Below are positions 36,900 through 45,571 of a stretch of 64,000 nucleotides of DNA, in pieces; position 1 is the first letter of the stretch, and each line of letters begins with the position of its first letter. The stretch lies in the NCBI GenBank assembly GCA_049650345.1, contig JBARZY010000133.1:1-64000 (forward strand). The letters are read 5' to 3'. Source of the stretch: Glaciecola sp049650345. GTDB taxonomy: Bacteria > Pseudomonadota > Gammaproteobacteria > Enterobacterales > Alteromonadaceae. The notes under the pieces were generated by a model that had not been told where the DNA came from, searched no databases, and worked only from the letters and a program-made list of their open reading frames with translations. A program made the translations under genes and the position numbers.

Positions 36900-37928
36900 A
36901 TGAAAATCATTAAAATTGGTGATGAAGAGGTAAAGCCAGGCGAAACCAAACGTATTCAACTGCCAATGCCTCCTTTGTATACCGATACTAACATGTCAAT
37001 TCCGGTACATGTTCAGCGCGGCAAACGTGATGGTCCAACGTTATTTGTGTCTGCAGCCGTGCATGGCGATGAGCTAAATGGCATTGAAATAGTTAAACGC
37101 TTACTTAAAAGTCGAACGATTAAAAATTTGCGTGGTACGTTAATTGCCGTACCCATGGTAAATGTATACGGAGTACTGAGCCAAAGCCGCTATTTACCCG
37201 ATAGACGTGACCTTAATAGATGTTTTCCGGGCAGTAAAAAAGGCTCGTTGGCGGGGCGGATTGCGCATTTGTTTTTAAACGAAATTGTTGAGCAATGTGA
37301 TGTGGGGATTGATTTACACACAGGCGCAATACATCGCAGTAATTTACCTCAGGTACGTGCCAATTTAGACGATCCAGAAACCCTTGAAATGGCAAAATCG
37401 TTTGGTTTACCCGTATTGCTCAACGCAGCGTTACGAGACGGCTCACTGCGCCAAGCTGCCGGTGAATTAGGCGTGAAAATGATTTTGTATGAAGCAGGTC
37501 AGGCGTTGCGCTACGATGAGTTTTCAATTCGCGCTGGCGTGAAAGGCATCACTAACGTGATGCGCCATATTGGTATGCTGAATAAAACCAAACGCAGTGG
37601 ACCAAACATAAAACTATTCGTTGCTCGCCAAAGTGGCTGGGTAAGAGCCAACGAAAGCGGTTTTGTGGTACATGTATCTCAACTGGGCGACCATGTTGAG
37701 AAAGGGCAAGTACTGGCGACTATCTCTGACCCATTTGGTGACGAATTAGACCGAGTATTATCCCCGCAAGAGGGCGTTGTAATTGGTAAGCAAAACATTC
37801 CTTTAGCACAAGAAGGCGAAGCGCTTTACCACATTGCCTATTTCAGAAAACCCGACTCTGTAGCAGAGCATGTTGAGTTACTGCAAGACGATTTGGTACC
37901 CGGCGATGATTATACGGTAGCTTATTAA
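36900..37928 (+). CDS. Succinylglutamate desuccinylase/aspartoacylase family zinc hydrolase
   Basis: A 342-residue M14-like deacylase. Zinc ligands are visible in AAVHGDELNGIE (HxxE) and GIDLHTGAIHRSN (His), and the catalytic glutamate probably in ILYEAGQA. A C-terminal beta domain (about residues 235-300, GWVRANESGFV then VEKGQVLATISDPFG) resembles a lipoyl or biotinyl-like fold. It is fused head to tail with rimK (TAA directly followed by ATG), so its substrate is plausibly linked to glutamylated products, for example removing or trimming gamma- or alpha-linked glutamates. That link is inference from context only. Confidence 0.88.
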   Translation: MKIIKIGDEEVKPGETKRIQLPMPPLYTDTNMSIPVHVQRGKRDGPTLFVSAAVHGDELNGIEIVKRLLKSRTIKNLRGTLIAVPMVNVYGVLSQSRYLPDRRDLNRCFPGSKKGSLAGRIAHLFLNEIVEQCDVGIDLHTGAIHRSNLPQVRANLDDPETLEMAKSFGLPVLLNAALRDGSLRQAAGELGVKMILYEAGQALRYDEFSIRAGVKGITNVMRHIGMLNKTKRSGPNIKLFVARQSGWVRANESGFVVHVSQLGDHVEKGQVLATISDPFGDELDRVLSPQEGVVIGKQNIPLAQEGEALYHIAYFRKPDSVAEHVELLQDDLVPGDDYTVAY

Positions 37929-38036
37929 GACAGAATTTGGCGTAGCGTGTAACAACTATTAGCAGCTTACGGCGGCAGTATCAAACAGCCTCGGTATTGC
38001 TGCACTGTGATCAACAAAATAAAGGTACTTTGATTG

Positions 38037-38471
38037 ATGAAAGCTTCTGACAAAATAATATTGGGTGCACTAGAAAAATGCGATCTACCCGATTTGAGTA
38101 TTCAAAACTTAGTTATGCGAGTAGACACCGGTGCTACTACCTCCTCACTGCATGTTGAAAATGTGGTTGAGTTTGAGAAAGATGGTAACAAATATATTCA
38201 TTTTGATATTCACCCTGACTACTATGATGTCGATAAAATTACCCGTCATACGAGTAAGGTGGAAGCTATGCGGAGCGTAAAAAGCTCTACGGCCACTCGC
38301 GAAAGAAGATATTTGATTGAGACCACCCTTGTTATTGGCAATAATGCATGGCCAATACACATTACCTTAACCGACCGCTCTGAAATGACCTACCTAATGT
38401 TGCTGGGCAGAGAAGCAATGCAAGATAAAGTACTAGTGGATCCCAGTGCTGAATTTTTATTTTCTTGTTAA
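38037..38471 (+). CDS. rimB: RimB-like retropepsin-fold protease (annotated as RimK-associated ATP-dependent zinc protease, DUF785)
   Basis: A 144-residue protein of the family long annotated as an ATP-dependent zinc protease and later recognised as aspartic-protease-like; in Pseudomonas RimB it acts on RimK-modified S6. The signature VDTGATTSSLH resembles the DTGA active-site loop of retropepsins, followed by a second conserved strand (TYLMLLGREAM). It is probably part of the rimK operon, although a 108-base gap separates it from the previous gene. AAAGG lies 11 bases before ATG 38037 and about 8 before the preceding TTG 38034, so the TTG start is also possible. Confidence 0.85.
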   Translation: MKASDKIILGALEKCDLPDLSIQNLVMRVDTGATTSSLHVENVVEFEKDGNKYIHFDIHPDYYDVDKITRHTSKVEAMRSVKSSTATRERRYLIETTLVIGNNAWPIHITLTDRSEMTYLMLLGREAMQDKVLVDPSAEFLFSC

Positions 38472-38502
38472 ATCTTTGTTAATACCCTATAGTCTTAGTT
38501 AA

Positions 38503-38525
38503 CAACAGGCATGTGATGCTTGTTG
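38503..38525 (+). terminator. Hairpin after the rim cluster (weak or factor-dependent terminator)
   Basis: CAACAGGCAT (38503-38512) pairs with ATGCTTGTTG (38516-38525) across a GTG loop, a 10-bp stem with one G-T pair. No T-run follows, so intrinsic termination is doubtful. Confidence 0.45.
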
Positions 38526-38615
38526 CTTAGTAGTGTCTTGGCAATGGCTCGTAAATTGGATTGAGCTTGTCCAAGCTTTTCAGTATATATTCTAAGTAAT
38601 TTAGGAGCTACATCA

Positions 38616-39221
38616 GTGATACTAAACCATTTATGGGGTATCTATACCCATCCAAAGCAAGAATGGCAAAGCATAGACAAAAAGCACGAAAGCTATTTTT
38701 ATGCCCTTAGCCATATTATGATTATCGCATTAATCCCATCTGCCATGGCTTATTATGCATCAGCGTATTTAGGCTGGGATATAGGCGCAGGCGTTACGGC
38801 TGATACCATTCGCTTAACCCAACAAAGCGCATTAAGTATGTCGGTGGCAATGTATTTTGGCTTGATTGTGGGAGTAGTTGCACTAGCGGTACTGATTCAT
38901 GAATTAGCCCAGTCTTTTGACGCAGAGCCCAACTATACACAATCACTTGAAATTGCTGCATACACCGCTACCCCTCTATTTATGGCAGGCTTTGGTGCAT
39001 TTTATCCACAGTTATGGTTCTTGATGTCGGTAGTATTGGTAGGTTTATCGTACTCGGTATACTTACTGTATACAGGTGTCCCTATTATGCTGCACATTCC
39101 TGAAGAAAAAGGCTTTATTTTCTCAAGCTCGGTAGTAACCTGTGGCTTGGTGTTAATGGTTATTCTAATGGCCGGCTCAGTTATATTGTGGAGCATGGGC
39201 TTGGGTCCACAGTACGCGTAA
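38616..39221 (+). CDS. Yip1-family inner-membrane protein
   Basis: A 201-residue protein with five or six hydrophobic helices and the Yip1-domain pattern: an N-terminal IYTHPKQEWQSID, then helices separated by short polar turns, such as LIHELAQSFDAEPNYTQSL and AAYTATPLFMAGF. The start is GTG 38616 with AGGAG at the right distance. Its function in bacteria is unknown. It is followed directly by a strong bidirectional terminator. Confidence 0.85.
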   Translation: MILNHLWGIYTHPKQEWQSIDKKHESYFYALSHIMIIALIPSAMAYYASAYLGWDIGAGVTADTIRLTQQSALSMSVAMYFGLIVGVVALAVLIHELAQSFDAEPNYTQSLEIAAYTATPLFMAGFGAFYPQLWFLMSVVLVGLSYSVYLLYTGVPIMLHIPEEKGFIFSSSVVTCGLVLMVILMAGSVILWSMGLGPQYA

Positions 39222-39239
39222 GTACACGTTGTTTTAACA

Positions 39240-39271
39240 ACAAAAAAACCGCTTTTTAAAGCGGTTTTTTG
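39240..39271. terminator. Bidirectional terminator between the Yip1 gene and fghA
   Basis: CCGCTTT (39249-39255) pairs with AAAGCGG (39258-39264), extended by an A-run on the left and a T-run on the right, so it works for both converging genes. Confidence 0.88.
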
Positions 39272-39311
39272 TTGATGCGGTCACGTTGTAGCAACGCATG
39301 CACTTGTATCA

Positions 39312-40178
39312 CTACTTCTGCAAATGCTCTGCGTGAAAACGCATGTGCTCGTCAATAAAACTGCTAATAAAATAATAACTGTGGTCGTATCCCTCACGCA
39401 TATTTACTTGCAGAGAATAACCACTTTCTCGTGCTTGCTTTAGCAAGTTTTCAGTTTTTAACTGCTCCTCCAAAAACCCGTCAGCAGTGCCTTGTTCAAT
39501 AAGCATTGGGCGTTGTTTTGCGCCTTGCTTAATGAGTTCACAGGCATCGTATTGTAGCCACGCTTGCGTGTTATCACCTAAATAATGACTGAATACCTTT
39601 TGCCCCCACGCACAAGCAACAGGATTACAAATAGGGCTAAATGCTGAAATTGAACTAAACATATTAGGATGTTTTAAGCCAATGGTAAGCGCACCGTGTC
39701 CGCCCATTGAATGGCCACTAATTGCACGCTTGGACGACACATTAAATGTTGTTTCTATTAACTCAAACAACTCTTTTACAATGTAATCGTACATTTGATA
39801 ATGCGTACTCCAAGGTGCTTGGGTAGCATTTATGTAAAACCCAGCGCCAAGCCCCATATCGTAAGCACCATCTGGATCATCAGCAACGCCCTCGCCTCGC
39901 GGGCTTGTATCAGGCGCAACAATAGCGATACCAAGATCGGCGGCTATTTTCAAAGCACCCGCTTTTTGCATAAAATTTTCATCGGTGCAGGTTAGGCCCG
40001 ACAACCAATACACAACCGGCACTTCTTGCTGCTGCGCCTGCGGCGGTAAATATACCGCGAAGCGCATTTGGCAGTTCGTTACCTTTGAAATATGCGTGTA
40101 TTGTTGATGTAATCCACCAAACACTTTGGTTGACGAGACTTGCGTTACATCATATTGTGCTTCGTTAAGCTCAGTCAT
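39312..40178 (-). CDS. fghA: S-formylglutathione hydrolase
   Basis: FghA hydrolyses S-formylglutathione to formate and glutathione, the last step of glutathione-dependent formaldehyde detoxification. It is an esterase-D-type alpha/beta hydrolase of 288 residues with nucleophile motif SGHSMGGHGAL, aspartate in IEQGTADGFL and histidine in GYDHSYYFI. The early PVVYWLSGLTCTDENF forms the oxyanion hole region. It starts 5 bases after frmA stops, so the pair is one operon. Confidence 0.96.
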   Translation of the reverse strand: MTELNEAQYDVTQVSSTKVFGGLHQQYTHISKVTNCQMRFAVYLPPQAQQQEVPVVYWLSGLTCTDENFMQKAGALKIAADLGIAIVAPDTSPRGEGVADDPDGAYDMGLGAGFYINATQAPWSTHYQMYDYIVKELFELIETTFNVSSKRAISGHSMGGHGALTIGLKHPNMFSSISAFSPICNPVACAWGQKVFSHYLGDNTQAWLQYDACELIKQGAKQRPMLIEQGTADGFLEEQLKTENLLKQARESGYSLQVNMREGYDHSYYFISSFIDEHMRFHAEHLQK

Positions 40179-40183
40179 TTAAC

Positions 40184-41341
40184 TTACCCTGCACTTGCTG
40201 CAACAACTTTGTCGCTGTCAGCAAAGTGGACTACCGAACGTATGCTTTTACCTTCATGCATTAAGTCAAAGGCTTGATTAATATGGTCAAGGGAAAGATT
40301 GTGGGTAATAAAATCGTCAAGCACAATTTCACCCTTTAAGTATTTTTCAACATAATCGGGTAATTCAGTACGCCCTTTTACCCCACCAAAAGCAGTACCG
40401 CGCCATACTCGGCCAGTGACCAATTGAAAGGGTCGCGTGCTAATTTCTTGTCCAGACCCTGCAACACCAATAATTACTGATTCGCCCCACCCTTTATGGC
40501 AACACTCAAGCGCACTGCGCATCACGTTTACATTGCCTATGCACTCAAACGAGTAATCAACGCCGCCGTCGGTCAGCTCAACAATTACATCTTGAATGGG
40601 TTTGTCATAGTTTTTTGGATTGATACAATCGGTCGCGCCTAACTTTTTCGCTAAATCAAATTTACTTTCATTTAGGTCTATCGCAATAATGCGGCTGGCT
40701 TTGGCCATTACTGCACCAATAACAGCCGACAAACCTATACCGCCTAAGCCAAATATTGCCACAGTGTCGCCTTGCTCCACTTTGGCAGTATTCATTACCG
40801 CACCAATACCCGTAGTTACGCCACAGCCGAACAAACACACTTCGTCAAGAGGCGCCGATTTATCGACTTTTGCTAATGAAATTTCTGGCAACACGGTATA
40901 TTCTGAAAAAGTAGAACATCCCATATAGTGATACAAAGGCTTGCCGTCTTTATAAAAACGGCTGGTGCCATCGGGCATTACGCCCTTACCTTGGGTTTCG
41001 CGAATTTTTTGACATAAATTAGTTTTGCCCGACAAACAAAACTTACACTCACCGCACTCAGGCGTATATAAAGGAATAACGTGATCCCCCACAGCAACGG
41101 AAGTTACGCCTTCGCCAACTTGCTCAACAATGCCGCCACCTTCATGGCCAAGTACTACTGGGAACAGGCCCTCAGGATCTTCGCCTGACAAGGTGAAGGC
41201 ATCGGTATGACACACACCTGTGGCAATAATTTTAACCAATACTTCGCCCGCTTTGGGCGGCATTACATCGATTTCTTCAATGCTGAGTGGCTCACCTGCA
41301 GCCCACGCCACTGCGGCTTTTGACTTGATAAATTCGGTCAT
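40184..41341 (-). CDS. frmA: S-(hydroxymethyl)glutathione dehydrogenase / class III alcohol dehydrogenase
   Basis: This enzyme oxidises the formaldehyde-glutathione adduct to S-formylglutathione with NAD+. The catalytic zinc ligands are in GVCHTDAF and LGHEGGG, the structural zinc is held by CGECKFC with NLC downstream, and the NAD-binding loop is FGLGGIGLSA. The 385-residue length is slightly above the usual 370 because of a short C-terminal tail. A clear AAGGA precedes the ATG. No frmR-type repressor is adjacent; the 50-base gap to purF upstream leaves open read-through from that operon. Confidence 0.96.
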   Translation of the reverse strand: MTEFIKSKAAVAWAAGEPLSIEEIDVMPPKAGEVLVKIIATGVCHTDAFTLSGEDPEGLFPVVLGHEGGGIVEQVGEGVTSVAVGDHVIPLYTPECGECKFCLSGKTNLCQKIRETQGKGVMPDGTSRFYKDGKPLYHYMGCSTFSEYTVLPEISLAKVDKSAPLDEVCLFGCGVTTGIGAVMNTAKVEQGDTVAIFGLGGIGLSAVIGAVMAKASRIIAIDLNESKFDLAKKLGATDCINPKNYDKPIQDVIVELTDGGVDYSFECIGNVNVMRSALECCHKGWGESVIIGVAGSGQEISTRPFQLVTGRVWRGTAFGGVKGRTELPDYVEKYLKGEIVLDDFITHNLSLDHINQAFDLMHEGKSIRSVVHFADSDKVVAASAG

Positions 41342-41391
41342 GTTACGGTCCTTACTATTGTGTAATTAGTTTTGCTACAAATATGTACGAC

Positions 41392-42909
41392 TTAGTTACT
41401 CATATTATGCATTTCTAGATTACTTAATTCTGCTTGTATTGTGGGGCTGCCTTTTGCAGCCTCGCCACGCGCTTTATCAATGCGTTCAAGGTAACCTTGA
41501 TCTACGTCACCGGTCACATAATTACCATCAAAAACAGATGTTTCATAACGCGTAATAGATGCGTTTTCTTCGCTAACGGCATCTACCAAATCTTGAATGT
41601 CTTGAAAAATAAGCCCATCTGCTTTTATGCATTCACAAATCTGTGGAATTTCACGCCCATAAGCAATAAGTTCTGTTGCAGATGGCATGTCTATGCCATA
41701 TACATTTGGAAACCTTATTTCAGGTGCTGCTGATGCAAAATACACCTTGTTTGCGCCAGACTCTCGCGCCATTTCAATAATTTGTTCTGATGTGGTGCCG
41801 CGCACTATTGAATCATCAACTAACAATACATTTTTACCTTTGAACTCAGAAGATATTGCATTTAGCTTTCTTCTAACTGACTTACGTCGTTGCGTTTGAC
41901 CAGGCATGATAAACGTTCGGCCAATATAGCGATTTTTAACAAACCCTTGTCGATATGGCAAATTCAGCGTGTTGGCAATTTGTAACGCTACATCCATTGA
42001 GGTTTCTGGAATAGGAATAACCACATCAATGTCTAAATCTGACCACTCGCGTTTTATTTTTTCACCCAGTTTACGGCCCATATTTACGCGAGACGCATAA
42101 ACCGATATTCCGTCAATGAACGAGTCTGGACGCGCAAAATATACAAATTCAAAAATACACGGATTATGACTGATTTGCGGTGCGCATTGTTTGGTAAATA
42201 ATTCGCCCTCTTCCGATACATACACAGCTTCACCCGGCGCAACATCGCGTACAAAAGCAAAGCCAACAGCATCTAATGCAACACTTTCTGATGCCACCAT
42301 ATACTCATCGCCAGCAGCGGTAGTGCGTTTGCCTAACACTAGCGGGCGAATGCCGTTTGGATCTCTAAACGCTACCATACCGAAACCAATAATGGCAGCG
42401 ACTACTGCATACGCACCGCGTATTTTAGTGTGAGCCGTTTCAACCGCTTTAAAAATATCGTCAGGGGTTACGTCTAAGTTAGTGGTACTGCTAAGTGCAT
42501 GGGCGAAAATATTAAGCAATAATTCAGAATCAGATGTGGTGTTAATGTGTCTGCGTGCAATTCGAAATACTTCTTCTTGCAACTCATGGGCGTTGGTAAG
42601 GTTGCCGTTGTGCGCAAAGGCTATACCAAAGGGTGAGTTAACATAAAACGGTTGGGCTTCAGCTGAACTAGAAGAGCCTGCGGTAGGATAGCGACAATGC
42701 CCTATGCCCACGTTTCCGGTTAAACGCTTCATGTGTCGTGTGTGAAACACATCGCGCACTAAACCGTTAGCCTTACGCAAATTGAACATGTTGTTTTCGA
42801 TTGTCATAATACCCGCAGCATCTTGACCTCTATGCTGCAATACAATCAATGCGTCGTAAATAGCTTGATTTACTGCTTCTTTGCCCACTATACCCACTAT
42901 GCCACACAT
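41392..42909 (-). CDS. purF: Amidophosphoribosyltransferase
   Basis: PurF makes 5-phosphoribosylamine from PRPP and glutamine, the committing step of purine synthesis. It starts MCGIVGIVG with cysteine at position 2 as the glutaminase nucleophile, so no propeptide is needed. The phosphoribosyltransferase PRPP loop is VLLVDDSIVRGTTSEQI. The 505-residue length agrees with the E. coli enzyme, and there is no cluster-binding extension. cvpA lies 27 bases upstream, the classical cvpA-purF pair, preceded by a PurR-like site. Confidence 0.98.
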   Translation of the reverse strand: MCGIVGIVGKEAVNQAIYDALIVLQHRGQDAAGIMTIENNMFNLRKANGLVRDVFHTRHMKRLTGNVGIGHCRYPTAGSSSSAEAQPFYVNSPFGIAFAHNGNLTNAHELQEEVFRIARRHINTTSDSELLLNIFAHALSSTTNLDVTPDDIFKAVETAHTKIRGAYAVVAAIIGFGMVAFRDPNGIRPLVLGKRTTAAGDEYMVASESVALDAVGFAFVRDVAPGEAVYVSEEGELFTKQCAPQISHNPCIFEFVYFARPDSFIDGISVYASRVNMGRKLGEKIKREWSDLDIDVVIPIPETSMDVALQIANTLNLPYRQGFVKNRYIGRTFIMPGQTQRRKSVRRKLNAISSEFKGKNVLLVDDSIVRGTTSEQIIEMARESGANKVYFASAAPEIRFPNVYGIDMPSATELIAYGREIPQICECIKADGLIFQDIQDLVDAVSEENASITRYETSVFDGNYVTGDVDQGYLERIDKARGEAAKGSPTIQAELSNLEMHNMSN

Positions 42910-42936
42910 AATTACGCCTTAAAGTTGACTACACTG

Positions 42937-43425
42937 TTATTGGTCATTAATGAAACTTGACCGTTCTTTCATAAATTCAAAAAACCACTCTATAATGATA
43001 CCAAATTCAGGTACTAATACCGAATCTTGCCACCAAGGAGCGCTTGCAAATGTTGTAAACGTGTCGATAAAAAAGAGCAAGGCGCTGACGATTAAGGCCC
43101 CTCTGAGAATACCAAATACTGCGCCTAACGCGCGATCGGTGCCGGTTAAGCCGGTAACTTTTACTAATTGAGACACGATATAATTAATGAGCGCGCCAAC
43201 GATTAACGTACCAATAAACAAAATAGCGATTGAAGACGCGTTGCGCATCATTGGTTCGTCTATTTGCGTTAAAAATTGCGCTAAGTTTGAATAAAAAGTA
43301 CGTGATATAAGAAACGCTGCCACCCATATGGCTAATGAAATCGCTTCTTTTACAAAGCCGCGTACCAAGCTAATAATAGCTGAAACGCCAATGATGCCAA
43401 TAATGGTAAAATCAAACCAATTCAT
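42937..43425 (-). CDS. cvpA: CvpA family inner-membrane protein
   Basis: A 162-residue membrane protein with four hydrophobic helices, starting MNWFDFTIIGIIGVSAIISL and containing GFVKEAISLAIWVAAF and the conserved LGAVFGILRGALIVS. CvpA is required for colicin V production and is linked to envelope stress and bile resistance in enterics; its molecular role is uncertain. It is in operon with purF, as in most gammaproteobacteria. Confidence 0.93.
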   Translation of the reverse strand: MNWFDFTIIGIIGVSAIISLVRGFVKEAISLAIWVAAFLISRTFYSNLAQFLTQIDEPMMRNASSIAILFIGTLIVGALINYIVSQLVKVTGLTGTDRALGAVFGILRGALIVSALLFFIDTFTTFASAPWWQDSVLVPEFGIIIEWFFEFMKERSSFINDQ

Positions 43426-43453
43426 GGTGGTTGTTTTTTTCCTATGTGAGGAT

Positions 43454-43469
43454 ATGCAAACGCTTAATT
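43454..43469 (-). promoter_or_regulatory. Candidate PurR operator upstream of cvpA-purF
   Basis: ATGCAAACGCTTAATT matches 11 of 16 positions of the PurR consensus ACGCAAACGTTTGCGT, including the core GCAAACG. It lies 28 bases upstream of the cvpA start, where the E. coli cvpA-purF operator also occurs. It has not been tested, and the right half is poor. Confidence 0.45.
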
Positions 43470-43496
43470 TGATGGGGCGCAGTTTACCAAAATAAA

Positions 43497-44198
43497 CTAA
43501 CCAGCGCTAACCTCAAATGCGGTAATTTTACCTTTTAATTGCGTGATTTCTTGCAGGTGCGGTAAGGCCAGTTCCAACTTAGTTTTGTCTAATTCGGGGC
43601 CTACAAATACTTTGGTTAACTCGCCCACACTAGTCATTACTGGACGGCTATAAGCACGATAACCTGCGTTATTCAGTGTCTTCAGCAATTCTTTCACATT
43701 TTTCTCGTGCCTAAAGCTGCCCAGTTGCACCACCCATCCCGAATCTTTTACATCAATTGCGGTAAGTGATTGTTCAGCAGTAATATTGTTTGGCGTGTCG
43801 AGTTGGCTTTGATCAATGTTTTGATTAAGGCTTGTTGCGTTGTTTGCCACTGACTCGGTGGTATCGTCAGCTCCGGCTTCAGGCGTAGCAATTGCTTGAC
43901 TGTTTTCACTCATTGCCTGATCAGCAAGCTCGGTGCTATTTGCAGATGCTGTATCTTGCGGCTCGTCAACGGGGCTTTCATTTAATACTTCAACGGGTCG
44001 CTCGAGCGCTTGTTCAATTCGGCTGGTGTCCATGGCTTCAATAGGCTGTACTTCGACTAAATCGCCACGAGCAGGGATATCCAAAAAGTTTTGTTGATTA
44101 GTGCTTTTTTCGCCATCTAAAAACTCAGGTAGCACAATCACTACCAAAGCTACCACAATAATGGTGCCTACTAATCTGTTTTGTAATGCGCTGCTCAT
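43497..44198 (-). CDS. dedD: DedD-like SPOR-domain cell-division protein
   Basis: A 233-residue bitopic protein with a membrane helix at about residues 9-25 (LVGTIIVVALVVIVLPEFLDG), a long acidic, low-complexity periplasmic linker, and a C-terminal SPOR domain from about residue 150 (GWVVQLGSFRHEKNVKELL, with NAGYRAY and VFVGPE). SPOR domains bind denuded peptidoglycan at the septum, so a role in cell constriction is expected. The gene sits between folC and cvpA exactly as dedD does in E. coli. Confidence 0.92.
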   Translation of the reverse strand: MSSALQNRLVGTIIVVALVVIVLPEFLDGEKSTNQQNFLDIPARGDLVEVQPIEAMDTSRIEQALERPVEVLNESPVDEPQDTASANSTELADQAMSENSQAIATPEAGADDTTESVANNATSLNQNIDQSQLDTPNNITAEQSLTAIDVKDSGWVVQLGSFRHEKNVKELLKTLNNAGYRAYSRPVMTSVGELTKVFVGPELDKTKLELALPHLQEITQLKGKITAFEVSAG

Positions 44199-44233
44199 TA
44201 AGCGTAAATTCCTATTTGCCCGCGTTGTATTTG

Positions 44234-45526
44234 CTAATTACTTTTATGTATCAATTGCATACACTCTGAAGCAACAATAAAAGACCCCACCACTAAAATC
44301 AAATCATTATTAGTCGCATCTTGCTGCGCAAGCCGTAAAGCGTCTTCAACACTGCTAAATGCCTCGGCGTGTTGTTCAATACTAGCTATTTTCTGCACAA
44401 AACGACTGGCTTTTTCACCGCGGTCACTAGGCAAGTCTGTACAGTACCATTTAACTGGCACTAACCGACTTAATTCATCTATGGTTGTTTCTACATTTTT
44501 GTCGGTAAGCATGCCAATCACAATAAAACACCGTTGATAATCAAACGACGACATTTGTTTTGCCAATAACTTGGCTGCGGCCTCGTTATGTGCCACATCA
44601 AGTACTACGGTTGGCGATTGTTTAATTATTTGCAAGCGACCAGGCATGTTTACAGTACCAATTAGGCCTTGTAAATCCGACTCAGATAACATTAGCGGAA
44701 AGGCTAAGTCACGATGCAGTGCAATGGCATGCAATACTGTAATGGCTGTCATCACATTAGGTGTTGGAATTAAACTGGTGCGCGTATCAAAGCTAAACGT
44801 GTGCCCGTTAATTGTGATGCTGTGGTCATTAAAATCTTGGCCTCGTAGCCAAATGTGTTGTGCTTGCTTGTTTGCAATATCAAGCAGTTCTTGATGCGCT
44901 TGCTCGTAGCCCACCACCACGTATTGATTCGGCTTTATAATACCCGCTTTTTCTTGGGCAATAAGCGCTGTGGTATCGCCTAAATAAGCTTGGTGATCAA
45001 GGCCTATACTGGTAATGACACCAATATGCGCATCAACAATGTTTGTGGCATCTAACCGGCCGCCCAAACCTACTTCAATTACAATCACATCAAGTGCCTG
45101 CACGGCACTGTTTACAGAATCTGCCTGTGGAGATGAAAATAGATAAAGTGCAGCTAAGGTAGCGTATTCGAAGTAACTTAAGCTTATATCACCACGTGCG
45201 TCTTCAATTGCACAAAAGGCATGGCAAATGTCGGCATTGCTAACTTCTTGGCCTTTAAGCCTAATACGCTCATTAAAGCGCTCGATATGAGGCGATGCAT
45301 ACACACCAACCGATAATCCCGCTTTTATACACGCCTGTTCAATAAAGCGACAAGTGGTGCCTTTACCATTTGTACCAGCAACAGTAACAATAGTCGCGTT
45401 GTGGTAATTAACATTTAGGCGATTAAACACCGCTTCACAACGAGACAAACCCATATCAATACTTTGATGATGGGTTTGTTCTATATAAGCAAGCCACTGC
45501 TCAAGGCTTGCATGTTTATTTGGCAT
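44234..45526 (-). CDS. folC: Bifunctional folylpolyglutamate synthase/dihydrofolate synthase
   Basis: FolC joins glutamate to dihydropteroate and extends the polyglutamate chain of folates, using ATP. It is a Mur-ligase-type enzyme of 430 residues with the P-loop VTVAGTNGKGTTCRF, YASPHIERFNERI, the segment VIVEVGLGGRLDATN and the C-terminal domain signature VLDVAHNEAAAK. It lies 45 bases downstream of accD and 35 bases upstream of the dedD-like gene, the usual operon order. Confidence 0.96.
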   Translation of the reverse strand: MPNKHASLEQWLAYIEQTHHQSIDMGLSRCEAVFNRLNVNYHNATIVTVAGTNGKGTTCRFIEQACIKAGLSVGVYASPHIERFNERIRLKGQEVSNADICHAFCAIEDARGDISLSYFEYATLAALYLFSSPQADSVNSAVQALDVIVIEVGLGGRLDATNIVDAHIGVITSIGLDHQAYLGDTTALIAQEKAGIIKPNQYVVVGYEQAHQELLDIANKQAQHIWLRGQDFNDHSITINGHTFSFDTRTSLIPTPNVMTAITVLHAIALHRDLAFPLMLSESDLQGLIGTVNMPGRLQIIKQSPTVVLDVAHNEAAAKLLAKQMSSFDYQRCFIVIGMLTDKNVETTIDELSRLVPVKWYCTDLPSDRGEKASRFVQKIASIEQHAEAFSSVEDALRLAQQDATNNDLILVVGSFIVASECMQLIHKSN

Positions 45527-45571
45527 AATAATACCTAATATTGCTCGCTACCAATATGTTCAACCCATTGC

